From positions 1 through 64,000 of the forward strand of contig JAPPNP010000027.1 in NCBI GenBank assembly GCA_028873795.1: a stretch of 64,000 nt of DNA, given 5' to 3'. A program made the position numbers and the translations under genes. The notes under the pieces are model-generated. The model had not been told where the DNA came from, made no database searches, and saw nothing but the letters and a program-made list of their open reading frames with translations. Source of the stretch: Chloroflexota bacterium. Its GTDB lineage: Bacteria; Chloroflexota; UBA11872. Position 1 is the stretch's first letter. Every line of letters begins with the position of its first letter. Below are positions 51,464 to 61,042 of this stretch, one piece after another.

Positions 51464-53041
51464 CTAGTCGAGCGCTCGGTAGTTCACGCCCAGCGCGTCC
51501 AGATGCGCAATGTTGGTGTTCAGCCGCCTGAAAAACCCTTCGAGGCTCCGCGCGGCTCTCGGCGACCACGCCACCTCCGACAAGGCCAATGCCCTCGGAT
51601 ACGTCATGTATTCCGCGTGCTCGGGCGTGCTGATGAATTCCGTCCAGACATTGCCCTGCGCGCCGATGATGTGCCGGGCTTCCCGCTCGGTCAGTTCGTC
51701 CGGAATCGGTTCGAATCCATACACGGTGTCCAGCGGGATCGGGTGGCCAAAGCGGCCGGCCACCGGCTCGCCGGCTGGATCGCCCTGGTAGTAGTCGAAG
51801 TAGACGTAGTCCTTGGGCGTCATGATGACGTCGTGCCCCTGTCGCGCCGCCTCCACGCCGCCGGTCATATCGCGCCATGACATGACGGTCGCGTTCGGCG
51901 CCAGCCCTCCCTCCAGGATTTCGTCCCAGCCGATGAGGCGGCGACCGTTGGCATTGAGGAAGGCTTCGACGCGCCTGATGAACCAGCTCTGTAGCTCGTC
52001 CTCATCGGCCAGTCCCTCACGCTGGATGACGTCCTGCGCGAGGCGGCTGGCCTGCCACTGATCCTTAGGCACTTCGTCGGCGCCGATGTGGATGTACTCG
52101 CTGGGAAACAGCCGCATGACCTCAGTGAGCACGTCTTCCAGGTAGCTAAACGTGGCATCTGAGGGCGAGTAGATGTCTTTCTTGATTCCCCAACTCACCG
52201 GCACTTCGTAGGGCCCGGGATGGCACCCGTATTCCGGATAGGCGGTCAGCGCGGCTGTGGAATGGCCGGGCATCTCGATTTCGGGAATGACGGTCACAAA
52301 GCGCTCGGTGGCGTAGTTTAGGACGTCTCGAATCTCATCCTGCGTATAGAAGCCTCCGTGCGGGATGCCGTCGCCGCCGTACGTTTTGAGGTTGTTGCCG
52401 ATCATCGTCTCGCGTCGCCAGGCGCCCACTTCCGTCAGGCGCGGATAGGCGGGCAGCTCGATGCGCCACCCGTGGTCGTCCGTCAGATGCCAATGGAAGC
52501 GATTGAACTTGTAGCGCGACATCAGATCGATGAAGCGCTTCACGAACTCGACCGAGAAGAAATGCCGGCTCACGTCCAGCATCAGCCCGCGGTAGGAGAA
52601 GCGCGGGTGATCCGCGATTTCGACGGCGGAAAGGCTCCAATCGACGTCTGAGTTGACGCGCTCCTGCTCCACCTCGGGCGGCAGCAATTGCCGGATCGAC
52701 TGGAACGCATAGAACAGCGCGGCGGCGTCGGCGGCCTGAATCTGAACGGCGTCCGGGCTCACTGCGAGCCGGTAGCCCTCCGGTGGGATCGACGCGTCCG
52801 ACGAAATCACGATGTCGGCCGGATCATTCGAATTGACGGGCAGCTCCAGGCCCGTGGATGAGCGGAGCCGTTGCACCTCTCGGGCGACAACCGGCTCGAG
52901 CCCCGGATCGGTTAGGTGGATGGCCGTGGAGGGCCCGAATCGAAATCGTCCCGGGAGAGACCTCATCTGGGCCGGGACCGGGATTATGGCGAGGTCGTTG
53001 GAATCTTGGGCGGGTGGAGAAGTCACGCGATCGACTCTCAA
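51464..53041 (-). CDS. Beta-N-acetylhexosaminidase (glycoside hydrolase family 20)
   Basis: 525 residues if started at TTG 53041; GTG 53026 with GAGAG 8 nt upstream is at least as good. Family 20 retaining enzyme that releases terminal GlcNAc/GalNAc by substrate-assisted catalysis. An N-terminal GH20b-type domain (IIPVPAQMRSLPGRFRFG...PEGYRLAVS) precedes the barrel. Catalytic pair D322/E323 in YIHIGADEVPKDQW; substrate loops HWHLTDDHGWRIE, PEIEMPGHSTAAL and GNVWTEFI. No signal peptide is obvious in the N-terminal sequence, so cytoplasmic or non-classical. Likely acts on chitobiose or glycan fragments with the sialidase-like neighbour. Confidence 0.93.
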   Translation of the reverse strand: MRVDRVTSPPAQDSNDLAIIPVPAQMRSLPGRFRFGPSTAIHLTDPGLEPVVAREVQRLRSSTGLELPVNSNDPADIVISSDASIPPEGYRLAVSPDAVQIQAADAAALFYAFQSIRQLLPPEVEQERVNSDVDWSLSAVEIADHPRFSYRGLMLDVSRHFFSVEFVKRFIDLMSRYKFNRFHWHLTDDHGWRIELPAYPRLTEVGAWRRETMIGNNLKTYGGDGIPHGGFYTQDEIRDVLNYATERFVTVIPEIEMPGHSTAALTAYPEYGCHPGPYEVPVSWGIKKDIYSPSDATFSYLEDVLTEVMRLFPSEYIHIGADEVPKDQWQASRLAQDVIQREGLADEDELQSWFIRRVEAFLNANGRRLIGWDEILEGGLAPNATVMSWRDMTGGVEAARQGHDVIMTPKDYVYFDYYQGDPAGEPVAGRFGHPIPLDTVYGFEPIPDELTEREARHIIGAQGNVWTEFISTPEHAEYMTYPRALALSEVAWSPRAARSLEGFFRRLNTNIAHLDALGVNYRALD

Positions 53042-53350
53042 GCCACGACGTGTGGCAGGCGATACGCAGGATTATTTCTAAGCATGCCGTGCAAGATCAA
53101 CCGGGAGTCTGATCACTTCCCCAAGTCTCCATGCGCGGCCGTCTCATCCGGCGGATGATCGGAAATCAGGACTAGGAATGTTCGCGCTTGACGGAACCGG
53201 CCACTCCGCTGAATCTGGAGTGTCGCGACATTGGCGTTGTGGCCCGCGCACTCGTCCCATATTCAGGAAGGCGAGGGATCCCGTGAAGGCAGCGACTTTC
53301 GGTAGCCAGCGATTGAAGTCCGATCGCTGGGCAGGCGCGGGAGGCTCCCC
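53042..53350. other. Intergenic region between divergent hexosaminidase and sialidase genes
   Basis: About 310 bp between two divergent genes; should contain both promoters. I see no RNA gene, repeat or ORF with a convincing ribosome site. The last bases GGGAGGCTCCCC form the ribosome site region of the sialidase-like gene (ATG 53351). Confidence 0.45.
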
Positions 53351-54958
53351 ATGATCCTCGCCGACCGTCACCCGACGCCTGGGCAGATCAGCGTCCTCCC
53401 GGATGGCCGATACATGAGCGCGTCCACGCGGGGCAAAGTGCTGCATCACTCGCTCGAATCCGGCGCCTTCTACGACCCGTGGGTTCCCGAATTCCTCACC
53501 GTCAAGTACGGGCGCGGACGACCCATCGAGTGGGAGAGCCGCCAGGTGATCATGGAGCTGCCCATGGGCCTGGGCTGCTGGGAGGGCTGCATCAACTTCG
53601 TCGACCGCGAGGGCCACATTCACCTGTTCGGGATGCGGTTCTTGAAGTGGCCCGAGGATCGCGAAGATCCCAAGCTCCACGAGCAGCGCACCGACGCCTA
53701 CCACGTCGTGTCCCGCGACGGCGGCGCCACGTGGGAGGGCCCGGTGCGACTCGACTACGGCGAGGAATTCACCGCGGCCATCATGAACGTCGTGCACCTC
53801 ACGAACGGCCGAATCGTGCTTCCGCTGGAGTACTTCGACGTCGAACGCGCCGTCGGGAAGTACGTCTCCAAGTCGTGTTACTCGGACGACGGCGGACGCA
53901 CTTGGCGGCATGACTCCACCCATCTTCCCATCGCCTCCGGCGGCCAGCACAGCCACTCCGGCGCTGTTGAACCGGTGGTGGCCGAGCTCGACGGTGGTCG
54001 CGTGTGGATGCTGATTCGCACGCAGCTCGGGTGTTTCTACGAGTCGTTTTCCGATGACGGACGCATCTGGTCCCCGTCGCAGCCCAGCCGCTTCAAGTCG
54101 TCAAGCTCCCCCGGCGAGGCGCTGCGGCTGCGTGACGGGCGGTTGCTGTTCGTGTGGACAAACGGGATCGGGCCGCCGTTTGCCTCCGACATGCTGTCGG
54201 AGTGGGCCGACTATCCCACCGAGTCTTGGTGCCGCCACGTTTTCAACGTCGCGGTTTCGCACGACAACGGCGCCACCTGGCGCGGCTATCGTGAGATCGT
54301 GCGGACAATTGGGCACGAGCCCGACGGCGCCCGGGTTGGCTATCCGCGGTTTGCGGAGCTGCCCGAAGGCGACGTTCTGGTGCAGTTTGGCCACCATTCG
54401 GGCGGCGAGCGGGCAGACTGCGAGTACGTCTATGTAGATCCTGATCGTCTGGACGAGACCAGCGATCGCGAGGATTTTGTCAACGGACTGGCGGGCTGGT
54501 CGTTCAGCGGCGCGACGGCCGTGCAGACGGTGCTGCTCGACGAGGAGCACGCCCTGCGCCTGCAGAGCGATGGCGAGGGCCTGTTCGGGGCCGAGCGCAA
54601 CTTCCCCTTCGCCGAGCGCGGCAGGCTGAGCTTTCAGCTGCGGCGCGACGAATCCTCGTCGGGCGTGGACCTGGTGCTCGACGAGACCTATTGGGACCCC
54701 AGGGACCGCCGGCGGAACGGGGCCATAGACATCAGCCTGGATGCGGACCTGGTGCCCTCGGGCGCCTGGGTGCCCGTCACGATTTCCTGGGATGTCGCCG
54801 AGCAGGTGGCCGACCTGAGCGTTGGCGATCGCCAGCGTCGGATTCCGATTGAGCACGCACCGCTGGGAATCTGCTATCTCACGTTCTACGGGCGGACGCC
54901 TGGCGCGGAGAGCGGCGCAACCCTGGTGCGCCGGCTGGAGGCGGTGGTCGAGGACTAA
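53351..54958 (+). CDS. Sialidase-superfamily (BNR/Asp-box) protein
   Basis: 535 residues from ATG 53351 with GGGAGG 6 nt upstream. Six-bladed propeller with Asp-box repeats SxDGGxTW: SRDGGATWEG, SDDGGRTWRH, SHDNGATWRG, and an incomplete SDDGRIWSP. HSGAVEPVVAEL and MLIRTQLGCFYESFSDDG follow the neuraminidase-like fold. A C-terminal beta-sandwich (about 380-535: GWSFSGATAVQTVLLD...) resembles a carbohydrate-binding or LamG-like module. No signal peptide is seen. Catalytic Arg triad and Tyr/Glu pair of true sialidases cannot be confirmed by eye, so exo-sialidase activity is only one option. Neighbouring GH20 enzyme suggests glycan trimming. Confidence 0.85.
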   Translation: MILADRHPTPGQISVLPDGRYMSASTRGKVLHHSLESGAFYDPWVPEFLTVKYGRGRPIEWESRQVIMELPMGLGCWEGCINFVDREGHIHLFGMRFLKWPEDREDPKLHEQRTDAYHVVSRDGGATWEGPVRLDYGEEFTAAIMNVVHLTNGRIVLPLEYFDVERAVGKYVSKSCYSDDGGRTWRHDSTHLPIASGGQHSHSGAVEPVVAELDGGRVWMLIRTQLGCFYESFSDDGRIWSPSQPSRFKSSSSPGEALRLRDGRLLFVWTNGIGPPFASDMLSEWADYPTESWCRHVFNVAVSHDNGATWRGYREIVRTIGHEPDGARVGYPRFAELPEGDVLVQFGHHSGGERADCEYVYVDPDRLDETSDREDFVNGLAGWSFSGATAVQTVLLDEEHALRLQSDGEGLFGAERNFPFAERGRLSFQLRRDESSSGVDLVLDETYWDPRDRRRNGAIDISLDADLVPSGAWVPVTISWDVAEQVADLSVGDRQRRIPIEHAPLGICYLTFYGRTPGAESGATLVRRLEAVVED

Positions 54959-54980
54959 TCCCGCGCGGAGCCCAAACGCG

Positions 54981-55011
54981 AAGCGGCGGGGGTGATTCAC
55001 CCCCGCCGCTT
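54981..55011. terminator. Bidirectional terminator-like hairpin
   Basis: AAGCGGCGGGGGTGA-T-TCACCCCCGCCGCTT: perfect 15-bp arms with a one-base centre. It sits 22 bp after the sialidase-like stop and 42 bp before the stop of the convergent solute-binding gene, so it can serve both. T-tracts are weak on either side. Confidence 0.75.
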
Positions 55012-55052
55012 GCGTTGGTGAGCGACCCGTCAGCCGGGGCGCTCGCCAGGGC

Positions 55053-57110
55053 CTACCCGACGTAGTCCCTACCGGACCAGCGCGGGTCAAGCCACACGCG
55101 GTGGGTGGGTCTGCGTGCTGGAATCGCGTAGTTGTTCATCCACCACGGTCCGCTCACGCGTCGGTGGTAGAGGAACAGCAGCGAGTGCTTCCACAGCTGC
55201 CCGGCGATCATCGTCCCGCGACCGTGCAGGTAGCGGGAGATCTCGATCCAGGCCTCCTTCAGCGCTTCCTTATTCGGCGCGTCGAACGCCGCCTGATAGA
55301 GCGCGTCGATTTCCGGGAAGCAGGTGTGGTGGTAGTTGTAGCCGTTCGGCCAGATGTTGTCGCACCCGATCCGCCGGAACGCATCGCCCACGTCCTGCGA
55401 GCCGCCCAGGTTGGCAACCACCATTTCGTTGGCGCCGGTCTCCCACAGGTGCTCGACCACCACGGCGCGGTCGACTCGTTCGAACTCCACCTTCAGGCCC
55501 ATGTCGAGCCAGTTCGCCATCAGCGCGAGGTCTTGCGGACGCGGCGCGAACCACCCGAGCCACGTGAGCGTGTCGTCGGGGTTCCAGCCGGACTCCTCGA
55601 GCAGGGCTTTGGCCGCTTCCGGGTCGTATGGCAGCGCGCGATAGGCGTCCATCGGCACGTCCTGCATGAACCGGATATGGCTGAAGTGGTAGTCATCCAC
55701 GAACAGCGTGCCGGCCATGATGTTGTTGGCGATCGACACACGATCGGCCCCGATCACCATCGCCTCGGTCATCAGCGAGACGTTCACGTCCGGCCACTTC
55801 TCCGCAAAGATGTTGTGGTTGAGGAAGATCAAGCTCGCAAACGGCGATCGCATGGGCTGTGCCTGCATGTGCGGCATGCCGGCCAGGCGCGCGTAGGCCT
55901 CGACGCTGCTGGTGCGCAGGAAGTCCAGCTCGCCCGCCTCCGTCGCGGCGTCGAGCGCGTCCGGGTCGCCATAGCGCACGATATAGCGGTCCACCCACGG
56001 CGCACCGTAGGGATAGTCGTCGTTGCGGCTCAGCTCGGCGAACTGCTGGTCGACGTAGCGCTCGAACTTGAACGGCCCGTTGCCGACCGGTTGCAGCGCC
56101 ATCGTGTCGAACGCCGTGGCCGGTTCCAGCGCCTCATAGATGTGCTTGGGCATGGGCTGCATGGGGTTCGGGCTCGCCCAGAAGGGCTCCTGCACGCCGT
56201 CGGTGGTGAGCTGGATCGTCATGTTGTCGATCTTCTTCACCCCGCCGGTGTCTTCGATGTTGTCGGTCGGGTTTTCAGCCCACGCCTTGAACCCCTTCAG
56301 CTGTTCGAGCTGCCGGGAGCCATATCCCACGCCCCAGTCGGGGTGCGTGACGATGTGGAACGTGTACATGAAGTCGTCCGCCGTCACCGGCTTGCCGTCA
56401 TGGAAGCTGAAGCGCTCGTCGAGGTGGAAGATGTAGGACTCTTCCGGCGCCACCTCTTCAAAGGACTTGGCCACGCCGTCGCCGAAGCGGGTCTCGAGGC
56501 TCGCGAACGGGCCGTCACCCCAGCTGGCGCCGTGGATCAGGGACGTGCCGACCTCGACGTTGACGATGGCCTGGTCACTCGAGATTTGCGTGTAGCTGTT
56601 GAAGCTGGCGCCGGCGATCCCGCCGCCCCAGCTGACCCTCAGGTCCCCGCCGTAAACCGGCTGGCCGGCTTGCACCGACGTTGGGCGCTCGACGATCTTC
56701 TCGGTCTCGATGACCTTCTCGACCTCGACCGTCACGACCTTCTCGACTTCGACGACCTTCTCGACCTCGACCGTGACGACTTTCTCGACTTCAACCACCT
56801 TCTCGATCGTGACCGGAACTTCCTTCACGACCTGCTGGGCGATCACCTGCGTCACGACCTTCTCGACCGGGACTTCCTTGACGACCTCCTTGGTCACCAC
56901 CGACTCGACCGGGACTTCCTTGACCACTTCCTTGGTGACGATGGTCTCGACCGGAACCTCTTTGATCACTTCCTGCGTGACGATCCGCTCGACGACCTGC
57001 GCCTCGCCACACGCGGCGAGTACCGCCGCTCCTGCCGCGCCGAATAGACCGGCACTTGCCCCGCGAATCAAATTTCGGCGGGTCATCATCCGTTTACCAA
57101 CGTCAAGCAT
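55053..57110 (-). CDS. Tat-exported oligopeptide-type ABC transporter substrate-binding lipoprotein
   Basis: 685 residues from ATG 57110 (GGGAGGG 7 nt upstream). Signal: MMTRRNLIRGASAGLFGAAG with lipobox VLAAC. Residues about 40-140 are a stalk of repeated units such as TKEVVKEVPVE and EKVVTVEVEKVVEVEK. The rest is an SBP_bac_5-family binding domain (PGDPxxx-type folds: FSFHDGKPVTADDFMYTFHI, GNGPFKFERYVDQQFAELSR, DPEAAKALLEESGWNPDD). It should deliver peptides, nickel or glycoside oligomers to a Dpp/Opp permease, but no permease or ATPase genes are in this cluster. It is paired with a similar binding protein upstream (57554). Confidence 0.92.
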   Translation of the reverse strand: MLDVGKRMMTRRNLIRGASAGLFGAAGAAVLAACGEAQVVERIVTQEVIKEVPVETIVTKEVVKEVPVESVVTKEVVKEVPVEKVVTQVIAQQVVKEVPVTIEKVVEVEKVVTVEVEKVVEVEKVVTVEVEKVIETEKIVERPTSVQAGQPVYGGDLRVSWGGGIAGASFNSYTQISSDQAIVNVEVGTSLIHGASWGDGPFASLETRFGDGVAKSFEEVAPEESYIFHLDERFSFHDGKPVTADDFMYTFHIVTHPDWGVGYGSRQLEQLKGFKAWAENPTDNIEDTGGVKKIDNMTIQLTTDGVQEPFWASPNPMQPMPKHIYEALEPATAFDTMALQPVGNGPFKFERYVDQQFAELSRNDDYPYGAPWVDRYIVRYGDPDALDAATEAGELDFLRTSSVEAYARLAGMPHMQAQPMRSPFASLIFLNHNIFAEKWPDVNVSLMTEAMVIGADRVSIANNIMAGTLFVDDYHFSHIRFMQDVPMDAYRALPYDPEAAKALLEESGWNPDDTLTWLGWFAPRPQDLALMANWLDMGLKVEFERVDRAVVVEHLWETGANEMVVANLGGSQDVGDAFRRIGCDNIWPNGYNYHHTCFPEIDALYQAAFDAPNKEALKEAWIEISRYLHGRGTMIAGQLWKHSLLFLYHRRVSGPWWMNNYAIPARRPTHRVWLDPRWSGRDYVG

Positions 57111-57116
57111 CTGCAT

Positions 57117-57476
57117 TCCCTCCCCTGCGTAAGTACGGCTCCAGAGTTAGCGTCCGAACACGGTTCCGACGACTATCCGCGTATGGGCTTGGCCCTCCTC
57201 CCTTCAGTCAAACGGCGGTAGACGGCGGCACGGTGTGCGTTGGAGGAGTGATCGACGGGCAAGGCATGGATTTCAGGCTTGCCGGGACGGGCGGACCCAA
57301 TTGCCGGGCGCACCCGTGGCGCAGAGAGCGTGCGGCTTCCGTTGCTCGTTCGAAAACGTACAACCAGCATGCGTCGTCCGAACGTACGCTCGCACTTTGC
57401 GGCACCGTAGTTTAAAGGGACGAATCTCGTCAACAGCGCCATTGGCGCGTTGGCGCGATAGGCCGAAACGCCGAAA
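57117..57476. other. Intergenic region upstream of the solute-binding gene
   Basis: About 360 bp of non-coding DNA between the terminator of the upstream binding-protein gene and the start of the downstream one. It must hold the promoter of the 57110 gene. GTTCGAAAACGTAC near 57351-57364 is AT-richer than its surroundings. The ORFs in it are antiparallel, overlapping and unsupported. No RNA gene is recognised. Confidence 0.45.
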
Positions 57477-57502
57477 GGCCGGCGGTCATTCGACCGCCGG
57501 CC
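57477..57502 (-). terminator. Stem-loop terminator after the 57554-59527 gene
   Basis: GGCCGGCGGTC-ATTC-GACCGCCGGCC: perfect 11-bp stem with a 4-nt loop, 52 bp past the stop codon. On the minus strand it is followed by TTTCGGCGTTTCGG. Separates the two binding-protein genes. Confidence 0.75.
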
Positions 57503-57553
57503 CTTCGAACTCCGCGAGTGCTGCTGCTCAGGGCAGCGGCATCGCGATAGGCG

Positions 57554-59527
57554 CTACCGGTCTTCCCAGTAGTCGTCCAGCCACACCCGCTCGATCGGCG
57601 AGTGCACCGGCATGGCGTAGAACTGCATGTAGAACGCCCCCTGCAGACGCCTGTGGTACAGGTTCCGCAGTGAACCGCGCCAGAGCAGCCCGGCCACCAT
57701 GTTGCCCTTGGAGTGGAGTCGCGTGGCGAACTCGATCCACCGCTCGCGCAGCGCCTCGTTGTTCGGCGCCGCCAGCATGTCCGCGTAGGCCTCGTCGATC
57801 CACGGGCGGTTGATGTTCGAGTGGTTCCAGCCACCGAGCTCGTACACCCGGTCGCTGCACACGCGCAGGCACGCGTCCACCACCGCCTGGTCGCCGCCCA
57901 TGTTGGCGAGGACCAGGTCGTGCACGCGCTCCTGGTACAGCTTCTCGATCACCGCCGAGCCGTCGACCAGGAAGAACTCAACCTTGATGCCCACCTGCTC
58001 CCAGTAGTCCTTGAGCGCCAGGTCCGTCGGCGTCGGCGGTCCCCACTTGATCCACTGGATCTCCTTCTCGGAGTCCCACTGGGCCTCTTCGACCAGGGCG
58101 CGCGCCGCGTCCGGGTCGTAGGGCATGGCGCGGAAGGTGCCCTCGGGCGGGTCCTGCATCAGCGCCACGTGCTCGAAGATGTAGTCCGAGATGAACAGCG
58201 TGCCCGCGTGGAGCTCGTTGTTGATCGTGTCCCGGTCCACCGCCCGCACCATGGCCTCAATCATCAGCGACTGCTGCTCGAGGGTCATGTCGGCGAAGAC
58301 CTCGGCGGTCTGGTTGAAGAACACGTGCCCGCCGAACGGCGAGCGCTGCGGGAACGGCCGCAGGTGCGGCAACGACGCGAGGCGCTGGAAGGCCTCGATG
58401 TTGCTCCCGCGGTGGAAGTCCTGCTCGCCGGCCTCCATGGCCGCGTCCAAGGCGGTCCGGTCGCCGTAGCGCACGACGTAGTCGTCGACGTACGGCGCGC
58501 CGTAGGCGAAGTCCTTGTTCCCCGCCATGTCGGCGAACTGCTGCGAGACGTAGCGGTTCCAGATCATCGGGCCGTTGCCCAGAAGGTGAGTGGCGCGCGT
58601 CTCGAGCGCTGTCGCCGGTTCCAGACCCGCGTAGTGGTGCTGGGCCATCGGCGGCAGGTGCCAGTCGCGGCTCGCCCACCATGCCGGGTCGGGCCGGTCG
58701 ATCGCGACCTGCACCGTCATCTCGTCCAGCTTCGCCAGGCCGGGAACGTCCTCCACGTTGTCCGTGGGGTTCTCGCCCCAGGCCTCGGCGCCGTCGATCC
58801 GGCCCCAGGACTTCTTGTGCATGCCCGAGCCGTAGTTCTTGTCCAGGCCCAATTTGGTGCCGAACAGCACGTCGTCCGCCGTGACTGGCAGGCCGTCGTG
58901 CCACTTGACGTCCGGATTGATGTGGAAGTTGTAGACGCGGCCTCGCTCGACCTCGTCCCAGCGGTTGGCCACAGCCACGTCCCATTCGCCCGTCATGGCC
59001 GGCGTGTCACCTGGGCCCCAGGTGTCGCCGTACCACAGCGGCAGGAACACGTAGTCCGTGATGTACGCCTGCGAGCTGCTGACCTGCTTGAGCGGGTTGA
59101 AGATGTCCTGGGTGTTGCCGCCGCCGGCGCTGTGCCGCAGCGTGCCGCCGCTGATCGGCCCCTCGGGAATCATCATCGGGGCCTCGACCTGGACCTCCTT
59201 GATGACTTCCTTCGTCACGATCTTCTCGACCTCGACCGGGACTTCCTTCACGACCTCAACTTGCTTGACGACCTCGGTGGTCACCAGCTTCTCGACCGCG
59301 ACTTCCTTGACGACTTCCTTGGTCACGACCGTCTCGACCGGGACTTCCTTCACCACTTCCCTGGTGACGACTGTCTCGACCGGGACTTCCTTGATGACTT
59401 CCTTGGTGACGACCTGCGTTTCACCGCACGCCGCCAGCACGGCTGCCCCGGCTGCGCCAAACATTCCCGCGGCAGCGCCCTTGAGGACGCGCCGTCGCGA
59501 GACGCCTGCGCGTAAGTGATGGCTCAT
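57554..59527 (-). CDS. Tat-exported oligopeptide-type ABC transporter substrate-binding lipoprotein
   Basis: 657 residues from ATG 59527 with GGGAGGG 7 nt upstream. Twin-arginine signal SRRRVLKGAAAGMFGAAGAA and lipobox VLAACGE. The stalk has units VVTKEVIKEVPVE, VVTREVVKEVPVE, VVTKEVVKEVAVE and KIVTKEVIKEVQVE. The SBP_bac_5-type domain then follows (VKWHDGLPVTADDVLFGTKL, GNGPMIWNRYVSQQFADMAG, DPDAARALVEEAQWDSEKE). It differs enough from the 55053 protein to suggest different ligands. No transport permease lies nearby; either one set of permeases elsewhere serves both, or these act as scavenging receptors. Confidence 0.92.
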   Translation of the reverse strand: MSHHLRAGVSRRRVLKGAAAGMFGAAGAAVLAACGETQVVTKEVIKEVPVETVVTREVVKEVPVETVVTKEVVKEVAVEKLVTTEVVKQVEVVKEVPVEVEKIVTKEVIKEVQVEAPMMIPEGPISGGTLRHSAGGGNTQDIFNPLKQVSSSQAYITDYVFLPLWYGDTWGPGDTPAMTGEWDVAVANRWDEVERGRVYNFHINPDVKWHDGLPVTADDVLFGTKLGLDKNYGSGMHKKSWGRIDGAEAWGENPTDNVEDVPGLAKLDEMTVQVAIDRPDPAWWASRDWHLPPMAQHHYAGLEPATALETRATHLLGNGPMIWNRYVSQQFADMAGNKDFAYGAPYVDDYVVRYGDRTALDAAMEAGEQDFHRGSNIEAFQRLASLPHLRPFPQRSPFGGHVFFNQTAEVFADMTLEQQSLMIEAMVRAVDRDTINNELHAGTLFISDYIFEHVALMQDPPEGTFRAMPYDPDAARALVEEAQWDSEKEIQWIKWGPPTPTDLALKDYWEQVGIKVEFFLVDGSAVIEKLYQERVHDLVLANMGGDQAVVDACLRVCSDRVYELGGWNHSNINRPWIDEAYADMLAAPNNEALRERWIEFATRLHSKGNMVAGLLWRGSLRNLYHRRLQGAFYMQFYAMPVHSPIERVWLDDYWEDR

Positions 59528-59792
59528 ACGTGTGCCCTCCCCATGTGGCCGGCCTGGCGATGGGACAAAAAACCCACCCCAACGTATCCGGCGCCTGTCG
59601 TCGGACTATACCGCTGTAAAATCATTCTGGTCCAGAATTGCCCGGCGTGACGGATTCCGAGAGGCGCCCGCGAGCGGTGGGCGCTCGCCCCACGCCGACG
59701 GGATTTGCCGTACCGGAGACCGATCGACTTCGTCTGTCGGACGAATGTCAGTCGAACGCCCTATTCGATTCGGCGGCTGGCGTCGGCCCGGG

Positions 59793-60662
59793 TCACGTCC
59801 CCGGCGCACTCCAAGCCGACGCCACCTGCATCGCGGCGCGTGCTACGGATGCCGGATCGCTGTCGCGCGCGCTCAACTCGAACGTCCAGTAGCCGCTGTA
59901 GTCGATCTGGTGGAGGGTTGACACAAACTCATCCCAGTCGATCCGGCCGGCGCCCGGCACCCAATGCCGATCGTCGAGGCCATCGGTGTCCTGCAGGTGC
60001 GTCGCAATCAGCCGGTCGCCCGCGATGCGCGCCTCCGATGCCGGGTTGAGCCCGTTGACCACCGCGTGACCGGTGTCCAGGCAAATGCCGACCGTCGCCG
60101 GATACGGCTCGATAATCGCGCGCAACTGCTCCATCCGGCAGAGCGGGCGCGGCGTGCCGCGCGCCATGAGGTTTTCGCAGGCGATCCGCAGACCCAGGCC
60201 ATCCGCGATCGGATAGAGCTCGTCGAGCGACCGGCGGGCCGCCTCGATGACCGCCTCGTTGGCCGCTTCGACATTGATTGCGTTGGCCGCCTCGTCGTTG
60301 TATGCGCTGCCCGTCGGGTGAACCACCACCACCTCACCGCCGAGTTCGGCAAACGGCGCAAGCCGGGCGGCAACCTCGTAGACCGCGAGGCGCCGGGTCA
60401 GCTCCTCCACCGCCGCCAGGTTCATCGTGGACGTGAGCGGCGCGTGCATGGTGACCGGACGCACCTTGCTGCGCTCAAACGCTTCCCGCGCGTTCGTCCG
60501 CATGTTGTCGGAAATGAGCGGGCACATCGGCGGCCAGAGCTCAATCGCATCGAATTTCGCCGCGGTCACTTCCGACAGGACCTCGGCCAGGGTTGTCGCT
60601 GGCAATTCGCCCCACATGCTCGTGGCAATGGAATACCGTGGCGATCGCTGGCGTTTGTTCAT
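59793..60662 (-). CDS. Sugar phosphate isomerase/epimerase (AP-endonuclease-2 fold)
   Basis: 289 residues. TIM barrel of PF01261 with metal-site pattern: IELWPPMCPL, HPTGSAYNDEAA, ACENLMARGT (Glu), CLDTGHAVVNG (Asp and His), ATHLQDTDGLDDRHWVPGAGRIDW (His, Asp), and final FELSARDSD (Glu). Members isomerise or epimerise sugars and inositols. No signal peptide; cytoplasmic. It stands alone downstream of the solute-binding genes, consistent with sugar use, but the substrate is unknown. Confidence 0.9.
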   Translation of the reverse strand: MNKRQRSPRYSIATSMWGELPATTLAEVLSEVTAAKFDAIELWPPMCPLISDNMRTNAREAFERSKVRPVTMHAPLTSTMNLAAVEELTRRLAVYEVAARLAPFAELGGEVVVVHPTGSAYNDEAANAINVEAANEAVIEAARRSLDELYPIADGLGLRIACENLMARGTPRPLCRMEQLRAIIEPYPATVGICLDTGHAVVNGLNPASEARIAGDRLIATHLQDTDGLDDRHWVPGAGRIDWDEFVSTLHQIDYSGYWTFELSARDSDPASVARAAMQVASAWSAPGT

Positions 60663-61042
60663 GGTGGTGAATTCTTCAAGACTTCGGTGGCTTTATAGCA
60701 GCGATGGCGGCATGGCGCGCCTTCGACGGCGAAAATGCTGTCGAACGATGAGGAACGCTTAAGTTGCGCTTCGCTCATCGACGCGTGGCGTCCGCTGCGG
60801 CCGGTTCCGTCCGTGCGCCGGCCGGGTGATCCCGGGAGAGAGCCTGCGCCAGCGGCGAACACGCGCCGCGCGTATCATTCCAGCGCGGTGATGCGTTGCG
60901 GGAGGGCCAACCGATGCTCCGCGAGACCGGGTGGGCGGCGATCATGACGTGCACGCTGCGTGACCGCCATTTCTCTAGCGCGACGATGGCCCTGAGCAGT
61001 GCCAATGGCCCTGGGTTCCTCATTGGTTAGGGGCGCCGTGCC
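60663..61042. other. Intergenic region between divergent isomerase and PFK genes
   Basis: About 380 bp holding the promoters of both flanking genes. TTCTTCAAGACTTCGGTGGCTTTATAG at about 60671 is a plausible -35/-10 region for the minus-strand isomerase, but by eye only. ORFs here are short and mutually overlapping, without ribosome sites. Nothing else is recognised. Confidence 0.45.

Noticed and set aside
55101-59515. Plus ORFs of 648 and 600 residues opposite the two binding-protein genes
   Set aside because: Shadows with Asp/His/Leu-rich repeats that mirror the VPVE stalk codons.
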